Assembly: GCA_022648295.1 (NCBI GenBank)
Contig: JALCME010000022.1
Coordinates: 1 to 64,000 of the forward strand
DNA length: 64,000 bases
Source: Bacteroides sp.
GTDB lineage: Bacteria > Bacteroidota > Bacteroidia > Bacteroidales > Bacteroidaceae
Direction: 5' to 3'
The position numbers and the translations under genes are program-made. Positions 34,167 to 44,268 of this stretch are shown piece by piece. Every line of letters starts with the position of its first letter. Position 1 is the first letter of the stretch. The notes under the pieces are model-generated. The model was not told where the DNA came from, ran no database searches, and saw only the letters and a list, made by a program, of their open reading frames with translations.

Positions 34167-37100
34167 ATGTACAAAGTGGGTTTAGACATAGGTTCTACAA
34201 CAATAAAGATTGTTGTAATAGACGATGATGGAACAGTCGTGTTTTCCAGATATGAAAGGCATCAGGCCAAAATTAGAAGTCTATTGGAAAAATATATTGC
34301 TGCATTAAGGGAGCAGATAGGTGATGTTCCAATTACCCTTAATGTAACAGGCTCTATTGGTATGGGAATTGCAGAAAAATGTTCTTTATATTTTGTACAG
34401 GAAGTTGTAGCAAGTACTAATTATATTCGTAAAATATATCCTCATATTTCTACGTTTATTGATATCGGTGGAGAAGATGCCAAAGTGGCATTATTCCATG
34501 AAAATGAAGCTACAGATTTGCGAATGAACGGAAACTGTGCAGGTGGAACAGGAGCGTTTATTGATCAGATGGCTATTCTTCTGGATGTATCAATTGATGA
34601 GCTGAATGATTTAGCCCTACAAGCTACACAGATTTATCCGTTAGCATCACGATGTGGCGTTTTTTGCAAAACTGATATACAGAATCTCATTGCTAAAAAT
34701 GTCAGTAAGGAAAATATAGCAGCTTCCATATTTCATGCAGTTGCTGTACAAACGGTTACTACCCTTGCGCATGGATGTAGTATTCTTGCACCAATCTTAT
34801 TTTGCGGAGGACCATTAACATTTATTCCTGCACTTAGAAAAGCTTTTGTTGATTATCTGCATCTATCAGGTAACGATATTATACTGCCCGAAAAAAGTAA
34901 TCTGATTCCTGCATGGGGAGCCGCTTTGGCTAATAATACAGATACTATAAAAATATCTTCTTTATTAGAATTGCTTGCTAATTCATTGAATACCTTTTCT
35001 ATTTCACATAATTTTCTCTCCCCATTTTTTGCAGATGCAAAAGAGTATAAACAATGGAAAGAACAAAAATACTGGTATCAGGTACAGTGTGCTGAGTTGT
35101 CTTCAGGAGTACACGATGTTACTATTGGCATTGACTCAGGTTCTACGACAACAAAAATAGTTGTGCTTGACAATCAGAGTAAGATGCTTTATTCTTATTA
35201 TTCCGCTAACGAAGGGAATCCTATAAATGCTGTAAGAAAAGGGCTGCAACAGCTTGATTCAGATTGTCAAAAGAGAGGGGCAATACTAAAGATAAGGGGA
35301 GGATGTTCCACAGGATACGGCGAGGATTTAATCAAGGCTGCTTTTCAATTGGATATCGGTATTGTTGAAACTATAGCTCATTACTTGGCGGCCAAACACA
35401 TTAATGAGAAAGTCTCTTTCATATTAGATATCGGGGGACAAGATATGAAAGCTATGTTTGTGAATGGCGGCGTAATTAACCGTATTGAAATAAATGAAGC
35501 TTGTTCCTCGGGATGCGGCTCATTTATGGAGACATTTGCTCGTTCCTTAAATTATAATATCCAAGACTTCGCAAAACTAGCTTGTTTTGCTGAGTCTCCT
35601 TGCGATTTGGGTACACGCTGCACGGTTTTTATGAATTCCAAAGTAAAACAAGTACTGCGTGAAGGGGCTTCAATTGCCGATATTTCAGCTGGACTCTCTT
35701 ATTCTGTAGTCAAAAATTGCCTGTATAAGGTTCTACAACTGAGAAATATTGAAGAGCTTGGAACTAATATTATCGTTCAGGGAGGTACCATGCGAAATGA
35801 TTCTATTGTAAGAGCATTGGAGATATTAATAGGTAAGTCTGTATTCCGTAGTGATTGTCCGGAATTAATGGGGGCATATGGTTGTGCTTTGTATGCACAA
35901 CAGCTTGAACATATCAAAGAAATAACTTTAGATGAGATGTTATCTTCAGCTCAATATATGTCCAGACAACAACAATGCCATGGGTGTGAGAATACTTGTA
36001 TCGTTACGCGTTATCAATTTAATAATAATCGTTATTTTTCCGGTAATCGTTGTGAGAAGGTCTTTTCGAATCAAGGGAATGCCATTAAAAAAGGGATGAA
36101 TGCTTATGCTGAAAAGAACAAGTTATTGTTTGACAGGAACGATGAAGTCTGTGATTCTTTACTTACTATAGGAATTCCACGTTGCCTGAATATGTATGAG
36201 GAGTATCCTTTTTGGTATACGTTATTTACGTATAGTGGCATTCGGGTCTATCTCTCTGAATCCTCCACTTTTGAGAACTATGAATCCGGAGTTAAAATGG
36301 TGATGGCTGATAATATTTGTTTTCCAGCTAAATTAGTACATAGCCATATCCAAAATCTCGTTTCTCGTCAAGTAGACCGAATCTTTATGCCGTTTGTTGT
36401 GTACGAGAAGCCAGAAGATCACCAACAAAATAGTTATAATTGTCCAATTGTATCAGGTTATTCAGAAGTAATAAAAAGTGTACAAAGCGGAACAATTCCT
36501 ATCGATTCTCCGTCCATTACGTTTAAGGAGCAGAAATTATTATATAAACAGTGCAAAACATATCTGATTTCATTAGGTGTTCCGGAACAAAGAATCAAAT
36601 CAGCTTTTAGTAAAGCTTTAGAAGATCAAAGTCTTTTTGAAACGGAAATGTCGGTTTATAATCGGACAATTGTTGAAAATGCACGTCAGGAACATAAAAT
36701 GATCCTGCTTCTTGCGGGACGTCCTTATCATACAGATCCGCTTATTCAACACGGATTATCAGATATGATTGCTGCATTAGGGGTAAATGTTATTACCGAT
36801 GATATTGTCCGTCAACAAAATATATCCCTGGACGATGTACATTTTGTGTCTCAATGGGCTTATCCAGATCGCATTTTGAAAGCAGCTAAATGGGTTGCTA
36901 CGCAGGATGCTGATATACAATATGTGCAAATGACTTCTTTTGGATGTGGACCGGATGCTTTTCTTCTGGATGAAATACGTTCTTTATTGAAGCGCTATGG
37001 TAAGACCTTAACTATCTTAAAGATTGATGATGTAAGCAATACAGGATCTCTTAAGCTTCGTGTCCGTTCATTAGTTGAAAGCCTGAATTTTAGCCTGAAA

Positions 37101-38381
37101 CAAACCTCTTCCGCTGCCAGACAGGAATTTGTTTCCACTCCCACGTATCAAAGAAATGACAGAAAAAGAAAGATTATAGTGCCTTTTTTCACGCCTTTCA
37201 TTTCCCCACTTATTCCGTCTCTTATGAAAAAAGCAGGTTATGATGTTGAGAACTTGCCGATGAGTGATACTGCATCAAGCGATTGGGGATTAAGATTTGC
37301 TAATAATGAAGTTTGCTATCCTGCAACGCTGATAGTCGGTGATTTAATAAAAGCTCTAAAGAGTGGTAAGTACGATCCCGCAAATATAGCCATTGCCATC
37401 ACACAAACTGGTGGACAATGTAGAGCCAGTAATTACATTTCTTTAATAAAAAAGGCTTTGGTGGAAAGTGGCTATGCTGATGTTCCGGTAGTTTCCTTAT
37501 CAATGGGAAGCGGATTACGTAATAAGCAACCCGGATTTAAGATACATTGGCTAAAGATGCTGCCTATTACATTGGCCTCTATTCTATATAGTGATTGCAT
37601 CGCCGAATTTTATTATGCATCTGTTATCCGTGAAAATAAAGAAGGAGAAGCCGCCCGCTTACGTAATATGTATTTAAAAATGGCAGAAACCGTTATATCA
37701 CAGAACAAACCTTACGACTTTATTGATTACTTGTCACTTGCTGCTAAAGATTTTAATGCAATATGTAATCAGGGGCAATATTCCAAAGTCGGAATGGTGG
37801 GGGAAATTTTCTTAAAGTTTAATCCTTTTGCACAAAAGAATATAACCGACTGGCTAATCAATCAAGGTATTGAAGTCATGCCGCCTTTATTAACCAATTT
37901 CTTTATTCAAAGTTTTGTGAATGCCGAGTATAATCAAGATGTGCATCTACAAAAAAGAGTCATACCGGAATTTACGATTCATTGGTTGTATAAGCGGGTT
38001 CAGAATCTAATAGATCGTTTTAATGACGCTGCTAAAGAATTTCATTACTTTACTCCATTTAAAAATATTTATGATGAGGCGAAAGATGCGGAAAAAGTAA
38101 TATCCCTGAGTGCCCAGTTTGGCGAAGGCTGGCTTCTCCCCGGTGAGATATTATCTTATGCCAAACAAAAGATTAACCATGTGATTAGTGTTCAGCCATT
38201 TGGTTGTATAGCCAATCATATTGTAGCTAAAGGCATTGAAAAACGGATAAAATCATTATATCCACAAATGAATATACTTTATCTGGATTTTGATAGTAGT
38301 GTCAGTGACGTGAATATAGTCAACCGTTTATTGCTATTTATAGATGAATTAAAAAAAGAAAAGGAATATGGGAGCAATTGA
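34167..38381 (+). CDS. Acyl-CoA dehydratase activase-like protein (BadF/HgdC family, two ASKHA domains and DUF2229)
   Basis: This 1404-residue protein has two ATPase domains of the HgdC/BadF type. The first (1-270) begins GLDIGSTTIKIVV and has Cys124 (NGNCAGGTG) and CGVFCKTD with Cys163 and Cys167. The second (about 320-590) has GIDSGSTTTKIVVLD, EACSSGCGSF and GTRCTVFMNSK. A DUF2229 domain (about 660-880) and an HgdB-like C-terminal half follow (LLLAGRPYHTDPLIQHGL; CGPDAFLLDE; YPATLIVGD). Such proteins give reducing, ATP-driven activation to 2-hydroxyacyl-CoA dehydratases, but no dehydratase gene is next to it. It is co-transcribed with a TetR regulator that overlaps its end. Confidence 0.9.
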   Translation: MYKVGLDIGSTTIKIVVIDDDGTVVFSRYERHQAKIRSLLEKYIAALREQIGDVPITLNVTGSIGMGIAEKCSLYFVQEVVASTNYIRKIYPHISTFIDIGGEDAKVALFHENEATDLRMNGNCAGGTGAFIDQMAILLDVSIDELNDLALQATQIYPLASRCGVFCKTDIQNLIAKNVSKENIAASIFHAVAVQTVTTLAHGCSILAPILFCGGPLTFIPALRKAFVDYLHLSGNDIILPEKSNLIPAWGAALANNTDTIKISSLLELLANSLNTFSISHNFLSPFFADAKEYKQWKEQKYWYQVQCAELSSGVHDVTIGIDSGSTTTKIVVLDNQSKMLYSYYSANEGNPINAVRKGLQQLDSDCQKRGAILKIRGGCSTGYGEDLIKAAFQLDIGIVETIAHYLAAKHINEKVSFILDIGGQDMKAMFVNGGVINRIEINEACSSGCGSFMETFARSLNYNIQDFAKLACFAESPCDLGTRCTVFMNSKVKQVLREGASIADISAGLSYSVVKNCLYKVLQLRNIEELGTNIIVQGGTMRNDSIVRALEILIGKSVFRSDCPELMGAYGCALYAQQLEHIKEITLDEMLSSAQYMSRQQQCHGCENTCIVTRYQFNNNRYFSGNRCEKVFSNQGNAIKKGMNAYAEKNKLLFDRNDEVCDSLLTIGIPRCLNMYEEYPFWYTLFTYSGIRVYLSESSTFENYESGVKMVMADNICFPAKLVHSHIQNLVSRQVDRIFMPFVVYEKPEDHQQNSYNCPIVSGYSEVIKSVQSGTIPIDSPSITFKEQKLLYKQCKTYLISLGVPEQRIKSAFSKALEDQSLFETEMSVYNRTIVENARQEHKMILLLAGRPYHTDPLIQHGLSDMIAALGVNVITDDIVRQQNISLDDVHFVSQWAYPDRILKAAKWVATQDADIQYVQMTSFGCGPDAFLLDEIRSLLKRYGKTLTILKIDDVSNTGSLKLRVRSLVESLNFSLKQTSSAARQEFVSTPTYQRNDRKRKIIVPFFTPFISPLIPSLMKKAGYDVENLPMSDTASSDWGLRFANNEVCYPATLIVGDLIKALKSGKYDPANIAIAITQTGGQCRASNYISLIKKALVESGYADVPVVSLSMGSGLRNKQPGFKIHWLKMLPITLASILYSDCIAEFYYASVIRENKEGEAARLRNMYLKMAETVISQNKPYDFIDYLSLAAKDFNAICNQGQYSKVGMVGEIFLKFNPFAQKNITDWLINQGIEVMPPLLTNFFIQSFVNAEYNQDVHLQKRVIPEFTIHWLYKRVQNLIDRFNDAAKEFHYFTPFKNIYDEAKDAEKVISLSAQFGEGWLLPGEILSYAKQKINHVISVQPFGCIANHIVAKGIEKRIKSLYPQMNILYLDFDSSVSDVNIVNRLLLFIDELKKEKEYGSN

Positions 38382-38982
38382 AAATAACAATTTGGAACAG
38401 AAAATAATAGAAACAGCTCAGCAGTTGTTCATTGAGAAAGGATTTGTAGAAACAAGTATGAGCGACATTGCCCATGCAGTGGGGATTAATCGTCCGGTGC
38501 TTCATTATTATTTTAGAACAAAAGATAAGATGTTCCAAGCGGTATTCAGCAATATTGTAGCTTCAGTAATCCCTAAGGTACAAGATATTCTAAGGCAGGA
38601 TGTTCCTTTTATTAAACGCATGGAACTGATATTGGATGAATATATTAAGAAATTCATAGAAAGTCCATATTTAGTCAAATTCATCTTGGGAGAAATTCAG
38701 CGGGATGTAAATCATCTTATAAGCATAGCAAAAGAACTACAATTAAATAATTGCTTTGATATACTTTATAAATACTTGTCTGATGAAATGCAAAAAGGAA
38801 AGTTAAAGACTGTGCCCATACCTTTTGTGTTTTTTACCTTTTACGGACTTCTTACTTATCCATTTCTATCCAAAAATTTAGTAATAACCTTGTTTTTGGA
38901 TAAAGAAGAAGACTTTGAGCCAATGTTACACGAATGGAAACAATATGTAATTTCTTCCATGAAAAATCTGCTATTACCATAA
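38368..38982 (+). CDS. TetR-family transcriptional regulator
   Basis: The 204 residues start with a TetR DNA-binding domain (about 8-58: KIIETAQQLFIEKGFVETSM, then INRPVLHYYFRTKDKMF). A helical ligand-binding part follows, with a hydrophobic core (PFVFFTFYGLLTYPFL). Its start overlaps the end of the activase gene by 14 bases, so the two are translated together. The 18-bp palindrome at the operon promoter is the likely binding site, which implies self-regulation. Confidence 0.93.
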   Translation: MGAIENNNLEQKIIETAQQLFIEKGFVETSMSDIAHAVGINRPVLHYYFRTKDKMFQAVFSNIVASVIPKVQDILRQDVPFIKRMELILDEYIKKFIESPYLVKFILGEIQRDVNHLISIAKELQLNNCFDILYKYLSDEMQKGKLKTVPIPFVFFTFYGLLTYPFLSKNLVITLFLDKEEDFEPMLHEWKQYVISSMKNLLLP

Positions 38983-39084
38983 CTCCTGCTTATTCCATAT
39001 AGATATTTATAAGAAAAGTTGGTTTAGAATAATCTTTTTATTACTTTCATCTTAAAATTAGCTTATCATTTATTTCTATATTCT

Positions 39085-39924
39085 ATGAAAGAAAGTAATA
39101 ATATTCAGGAAATACTGAATTATTCGATCTTAAAAGTAAGCAAAACAACGGATATCACAGTGTTGACAGTTATAAAATTACTGGCCATTGTTGTTATAAC
39201 CCTTCTTTTACTCTATCTTATAAAGAAAACCATATACAAGTCCAGACATTTGGATATTGGAAAGAAGTATTCACTTAATAACCTCAGTCATTACATCATT
39301 ATTATTGTTGCCTTCGGATGGGGTTTAGAGCTGCTGGGGTTCAATTTGAAGATCGTACTTGCCGGTTCGGCAGCACTCTTGGTTGGAGTTGGATTAGGAT
39401 TACAGAATCTTTTCAGTGATTTTGTTTCGGGAATTATTCTATTAATAGATTCTTCAATAAAGGTAGATGATGTGATCAATGTCAACGGATTGGTCTGTGA
39501 AGTCCGGGAGATCAATCTTCGTACCACTCTGGTGTTGACCCGCGATGATAAATATATTCTTTTGCCTAACACCTGGTTAACTAGAAATGAAGTGATAAAC
39601 TGGACACATTCGGTATCTTCCTCCCGTTTTGAAGTAAACGTTGGAGTAGACTATGCTTCGGATGTGGATTTAGTAATGTCTACAATGAAAAACGTTTGTA
39701 CAGGGCAGGAAGGAGTGATGAAGACCCCGGAACCATTTGTGCGGTTTAATGATTTTGGCGATTCATCTTTGATGTTCACCGTTTATTTTTGGTGTGAAAA
39801 CGTATTCCGCGTGGAAAATATAAAGAGTAATATCCGTCATGATTTATTCTATAAGTTTAAAGAGTTAGGTATCAATATACCTTTCCCCCAACGGGTATTA
39901 CATATGCCGAAAGAAGAAAAATAA
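39085..39924 (+). CDS. Mechanosensitive ion channel, MscS family
   Basis: The 279-residue protein has three membrane helices (about 26-46, 70-92, 96-125). The last, pore-lining one is rich in Gly and Ala (AGSAALLVGVGLGLQNLFSDF). The MscS beta domain follows (DDVINVNGLVCEVREINLRT, then LLPNTWLTRNEVINW) and a short alpha/beta C-terminal domain. It opens under membrane tension during osmotic down-shock. It is a single gene 102 bases after the TetR gene, with a strong terminator just after it. Confidence 0.93.
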   Translation: MKESNNIQEILNYSILKVSKTTDITVLTVIKLLAIVVITLLLLYLIKKTIYKSRHLDIGKKYSLNNLSHYIIIIVAFGWGLELLGFNLKIVLAGSAALLVGVGLGLQNLFSDFVSGIILLIDSSIKVDDVINVNGLVCEVREINLRTTLVLTRDDKYILLPNTWLTRNEVINWTHSVSSSRFEVNVGVDYASDVDLVMSTMKNVCTGQEGVMKTPEPFVRFNDFGDSSLMFTVYFWCENVFRVENIKSNIRHDLFYKFKELGINIPFPQRVLHMPKEEK

Positions 39925-39925
39925 A

Positions 39926-39954
39926 AAATGAACCTGCACATGCAGATTCATTTT
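39926..39954 (+). terminator. Terminator after the mscS-type gene
   Basis: AAAATGAACCTGCA (39926-39939) pairs with TGCAGATTCATTTT (39941-39954) with one mismatch, and the 3' side is T-rich. It stands between convergent genes, and the A-run on the other side lets it also act for the Fe-ADH gene. Confidence 0.75.
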
Positions 39955-40005
39955 CTTATGAGGATAAAGCTTTATATACAGCCTTTCATAACTTTGTTCT
40001 ACCTC

Positions 40006-41187
40006 TTATTTGTAAGAATCCTTGTAAATGTTCACACAATCTTCCGTGCTGAGTTGTACACGATCTGCTTCAAACAAAGCACCCATAGTCTCCTTTGCAT
40101 TAATAGCCATTTTCTCAAACTCATCGGGAGTAATACCATAATCAGACATTTTCAGATTAGCTACTCCACAATCCTCTTGCAGTTTGGCAAGCATGCGGAT
40201 AAAATCCATAGGTTCTTTAGCCTCAGGCATGCCCATAGCTTGTGCCATACGAATAAAACGTTCATCACATCCATGTTTGTTTATAAAATGGGTAAAGAAG
40301 GCTTTGCTCAGCATAATTAATCCTGCTCCATGAGGCAGATTATGATGGAAAGCTGACATGGCATGCTCTAATGAATGTTGACTGGTGGTTAGGGATAGAG
40401 TCATAACGATTCCCGATAAAGTGTTACCAAAGGCGACACGGGTACGTGCTTCAATATTATTCCCGCTAGCAACGGCCTCTGCCAAATTATGTGAAACATT
40501 TTCTATGGCTGTCAGAGCATACATATCACTTTGCAGGTTTGCAAATTTCGAAACATAACTCTCCACACTATGGAACAGAGCATCAAATCCCTGATATGCC
40601 GTAAACTTTGGTGGTACACTAAGCATTAGCTCTGGATCCACAATTGCCAGCACCGGATAAGAATCATCTGTTCCGAAACCTATTTTTTCCTGGGTTTCTT
40701 CATTGCTTACCACTCCCCATGGATCAACTTCCGAACCTGTTCCGGCTGTTGTTGTTATTGCGATGACGGGTATAGGCTTATTCTTTATCGGTTGACATTT
40801 CCCGGTTCCTCCCCAAATGTAGTCCCAGTAATCGCCATCGTTGGTAGCCATAAACGAGATAGCCTTAGAGGCATCAATCACACTACCTCCACCTAATGCT
40901 ACAATAAAGTCACAACTATTCTTCTTGGCACAATTGCCACCTGCCATGATCGTAGATTTCAATGGATTAGCTTCTATTTGATCAAAAAGAACCGTTTCCA
41001 CGCCTGCTAAATGCAATTGTTCTTCAACTCGGTCCAGATAACCGTTACTCTTAGTTGACTTCCCGTTTGAAATAACCAGTAACGCTTTTTTCCCCGGCAT
41101 TGCATATTCATGTAAGCTATTCACTGCTCCGGCCCCAAAAGCTATGCGGGTGGGAGTGTACATCTTAAAATTCAAAATTGTTTCCAT
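40006..41187 (-). CDS. Iron-containing alcohol dehydrogenase (YqhD/butanol-dehydrogenase type)
   Basis: The 393 residues fit a group III alcohol dehydrogenase. They have an NAD(P) loop GGGS at 99-102, the conserved TTAGTGSEV near 146-154, and metal ligands Asp202, His206, His275 and His286 (FDALFHS, HSLEHAMS, LPHGAG). It reduces aldehydes to alcohols, usually with NADPH for this subgroup. It lies last in a minus-strand module of flavodoxin, polyferredoxin and aldo/keto reductase, but a 173-base gap leaves room for its own promoter. The AraC regulator at 45103 may control it, as YqhC does yqhD in E. coli. Confidence 0.92.
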   Translation of the reverse strand: METILNFKMYTPTRIAFGAGAVNSLHEYAMPGKKALLVISNGKSTKSNGYLDRVEEQLHLAGVETVLFDQIEANPLKSTIMAGGNCAKKNSCDFIVALGGGSVIDASKAISFMATNDGDYWDYIWGGTGKCQPIKNKPIPVIAITTTAGTGSEVDPWGVVSNEETQEKIGFGTDDSYPVLAIVDPELMLSVPPKFTAYQGFDALFHSVESYVSKFANLQSDMYALTAIENVSHNLAEAVASGNNIEARTRVAFGNTLSGIVMTLSLTTSQHSLEHAMSAFHHNLPHGAGLIMLSKAFFTHFINKHGCDERFIRMAQAMGMPEAKEPMDFIRMLAKLQEDCGVANLKMSDYGITPDEFEKMAINAKETMGALFEADRVQLSTEDCVNIYKDSYK

Positions 41188-41360
41188 ATAATGTTATATT
41201 TTAGATTGTTTTGAATATATATTATAATTCAATGCTGCAAAGATAGGGGATACTTCACTCAGTCAGAATAACTATTTTACAGAAACTATTACCTTTATTA
41301 CCGATCTCTTTAACGTATGAAAATAAATGCTTGCCTGTGGTAACTAAATCAACCATGTTT

Positions 41361-42758
41361 CTATAATGTTCCTTGTTTCAACTGCTCTACAAAATGGTCA
41401 ATACGATGCAATTCTTCTGGGATATTAATGCTCTGTGGACAGTGGGGAACACATTGTCTGCATCCAATACAATGACTGGCCTGCCGTAACTTGGGTACAT
41501 CACGATCATATCCTATAAGGAAAGCTCTGCGTGCTGTTCTATAGTTTTCATCCTGACTGCTTTGTGATACGTAACCGTCATTAACGCATTTGTTGTAGTG
41601 TACCAAAATAGCCGGAATATCAATGCCATAGGGACAAGGCATGCAGTATTTGCAATCATTGCAAGGTACTGTAGGGTATTTCAGCATTAATTGAGCCGTT
41701 TTTTCCAAGAAGGCTTTATCCTCTTCGCTTAGTGCAGTCAAAGGCGAATAAGTACGCAAATTATCTTGTAAATGTTCCATGTAAGTCATTCCGCTTAACA
41801 CAGTCAATACGCTCTTGAATGAACCGGCAAAACGGAAAGCCCAAGAAGCCACACTGTCATCGGGACGACGCTGTTTTAAACGTGCCACGATATGATCCGG
41901 CACATTGGCAAGACGTCCACCCAGAAGAGGTTCCATAATGACGACCGGAATATTTCTTTTAGTGAGTTCTTCGTATAAATATTCGGCATTTGTATTAAAA
42001 GAGTTCACTTCTTTTGCATGTTTCCAGTCCAGATAATTAAGTTGGATCTGGACAAAATTCCAGTGGATTTCATCATGACGTGAAAGTAAATAATCAAACA
42101 CCTTAATATCACCATGATAAGAGAAACCAAGATTACGGATACGTCCGGCTTTACGTTCTTCAATCAAGAAGTCGAGCATACCGTTCTTTAAATAGCGTCC
42201 TTCCAAAGCCTCCATTCCTCCCATACCTATGCCATGGAGTAGCATGTAGTCTATGTAATCCACCTGTAACTCTTTAAAAGAATTGTGATAAATAGCTAAC
42301 GATGCTTTACGGCTCCATGTATCCGGACTAAAGTTCGATAATTTTGTTGCAATAAGATAGCTGTTGCGAGGGTGACGGCTTAAAGCAACTCCCATAGCAT
42401 GTTCTGAATGCCCTTTGCAATAGGCTGGTGATGTATCGAAGTAATTTACACCGTGAGCCAGTGCATAATCCGTTAACTTATTCACCATTTCCTGATCTAT
42501 TTCACTTGAATCGTTACGGGCACTACCACTTCCAATCGTTGGCAGCCGCATACATCCGTACCCCAGAATCGAGACTCTATCTTTTGTAGAAGGATTAATG
42601 CGATAGGTCATCTTATCAGTTGGAACATCACCTGATACAGCCTTATTTATCTTTTGAGGGTTATTGCCACATCCCAATAAAGTAATGGCTGCTGCTCCTC
42701 CGCCTAATTTCTTAAAGAAGTCACGGCGGTTAATCTTTCTTTTATCTCTTTTTTCCAT
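41361..42758 (-). CDS. Tat-exported aldo/keto reductase with C-terminal 4Fe-4S domain
   Basis: The 465-residue protein begins with a twin-arginine signal (INRRDFFKKL) that ends in a lipobox (LLGC, Cys30), so it is probably a lipoprotein on the periplasmic side. The aldo/keto reductase barrel (about 55-370) has the catalytic YFDTSPAYCKGHSE and LIATKLS, and LLHG. Two ferredoxin-type clusters follow (CNDCKYCMPCP near 375 and CIGCRQCVPHCP near 440). An exported reductase would not see NADPH, so electrons should come from the neighbouring polyferredoxin. Confidence 0.9.
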   Translation of the reverse strand: MEKRDKRKINRRDFFKKLGGGAAAITLLGCGNNPQKINKAVSGDVPTDKMTYRINPSTKDRVSILGYGCMRLPTIGSGSARNDSSEIDQEMVNKLTDYALAHGVNYFDTSPAYCKGHSEHAMGVALSRHPRNSYLIATKLSNFSPDTWSRKASLAIYHNSFKELQVDYIDYMLLHGIGMGGMEALEGRYLKNGMLDFLIEERKAGRIRNLGFSYHGDIKVFDYLLSRHDEIHWNFVQIQLNYLDWKHAKEVNSFNTNAEYLYEELTKRNIPVVIMEPLLGGRLANVPDHIVARLKQRRPDDSVASWAFRFAGSFKSVLTVLSGMTYMEHLQDNLRTYSPLTALSEEDKAFLEKTAQLMLKYPTVPCNDCKYCMPCPYGIDIPAILVHYNKCVNDGYVSQSSQDENYRTARRAFLIGYDRDVPKLRQASHCIGCRQCVPHCPQSINIPEELHRIDHFVEQLKQGTL

Positions 42759-42770
42759 TCGTTCCTCTTT

Positions 42771-44264
42771 TTAAATAATTCGATGTGTTTCATGTCCCTC
42801 CACATAAATAGCACTGAATGGACGGGCCGGACAAAGATTCTCACATGCGCCACAGCCTATGCAACGTTCTATATTTACCACCGGAATCTTGGGGGAATCT
42901 TTAACTGTTTCGTCGGAAGAGACCATCTGGATGGCTCCGGTAGGACAATGGCGGGCACAATTGCCACAATCCACACCATCGGTCAGAACCACACAATTTG
43001 CCTTTATCCAGACTGCATGTCCTATTTGTATTGACGATTTTTCCGCCTTTGTGATAGGGTGTATGGCTTCCGCCGGGCAGACCTCCGAGCATCGGGTGCA
43101 CTCCGGCCGACAATAGCCGCGTTCGTAAGACATCTCCGGTTGCATAAAATGCATCAAATTGGTAGACGGTCGGAGAACTTCATTCGGACAGACTGAGACA
43201 CATAGCTGGCAGGCTGTACAATATTGTGCCATGTGACGTGCACTCAGTGATCCCGGGGGCGTCAATGGAGTGTTACGGTGTGGAATCTGTTTTTCTTCAA
43301 TAACAGCTAAGCCTCCATCAACTTTCTTTTCCTGAGCTTTTAAGATAGACGTTGTTGTAACGATTGCCGTTGCGGTTAAAAAGGAGCGCCGTGCACCATC
43401 CACCTCATTTAGAGGAGATGTGGGAGATGCTGTAATTTTCTTCATGGGGTGCTTATACGAAATGGAACCTTTGGGGCATTTCTCCACGCAGTTCATACAC
43501 GTTACGCATCTGCTATAATCTATGGTATGCTCTTTAAAATTAATGCAGGATGCTTTACAGTTGCGTGAGCAGAGTCCACAACTATTGCATTTCGAGGTGT
43601 CAATGACAGGTTTTAGCCATGAATATTTGGCGAAGAAGCCCAATATCGTACCTACCGGACAGATCGTATTGCAATATGTCCGTCCATTTCTCCATGCCAG
43701 GATAACGATTATTATTAAAGTGATTACTCCTATAATCAATGTAGGAAGACTTTTAAGCCAAATATCCGTTTTATAGAAGGCATAACTATCGACACGTTCC
43801 GCTAATCCCGCAAGTATATTATTCCCCCACAAGTAAATAGGCTGGAAGAGGGTATTGGCTATTCGTCCATAAGCACTGTATGGGGCCAGAAGTGCAACGA
43901 TGGAACTGATTCCGAAAGCAAAAGCTATTGCAAATGAAATCAATATAGCATAACGCAACCAGTCTATGGACTTGGAGTATTTAAATCTGTTTTTCTTCTG
44001 TTTGCCAGAGATCCAGGAAACAAAATCCTGAAAGACTCCTAAGGGGCAAATTACAGAACAATAAATCCGTCCAAAAATAAGAGTAAGTGCCATTAAAAAC
44101 AAAAGGACACCAACATTCAGGGCCAATAAAGCTGGTAAGAATTGGATCTTTGCCATCCATCCGAACCAGGTATGTAGTGTCCCAGTGTAATCTAAGAATA
44201 GGAGCGTGACGAGCGCGAAAAACGCAATTGCAAATATCCGTCTGATTTTACGTAACATAGGCAC
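42771..44264 (-). CDS. Membrane polyferredoxin, NapH/NosR-like (paralogue 2)
   Basis: The 497-residue protein repeats the plan of the gene at 7609: membrane helices in the first half with CSVICPLGVF and CNTICPVGTILGF, then clusters CNSCGLCSRNC and CVTCMNCVEKCP. A twin-arginine-like ARRSFLTAT comes near residue 288, and more clusters end in CIGCGACENLCP. It probably passes electrons from a cytoplasmic donor to exported acceptors. It lies 12 bases before the aldo/keto reductase and 4 bases after the flavodoxin, so they form one transcript. Confidence 0.9.
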   Translation of the reverse strand: MPMLRKIRRIFAIAFFALVTLLFLDYTGTLHTWFGWMAKIQFLPALLALNVGVLLFLMALTLIFGRIYCSVICPLGVFQDFVSWISGKQKKNRFKYSKSIDWLRYAILISFAIAFAFGISSIVALLAPYSAYGRIANTLFQPIYLWGNNILAGLAERVDSYAFYKTDIWLKSLPTLIIGVITLIIIVILAWRNGRTYCNTICPVGTILGFFAKYSWLKPVIDTSKCNSCGLCSRNCKASCINFKEHTIDYSRCVTCMNCVEKCPKGSISYKHPMKKITASPTSPLNEVDGARRSFLTATAIVTTTSILKAQEKKVDGGLAVIEEKQIPHRNTPLTPPGSLSARHMAQYCTACQLCVSVCPNEVLRPSTNLMHFMQPEMSYERGYCRPECTRCSEVCPAEAIHPITKAEKSSIQIGHAVWIKANCVVLTDGVDCGNCARHCPTGAIQMVSSDETVKDSPKIPVVNIERCIGCGACENLCPARPFSAIYVEGHETHRII

Positions 44265-44268
44265 ATTT

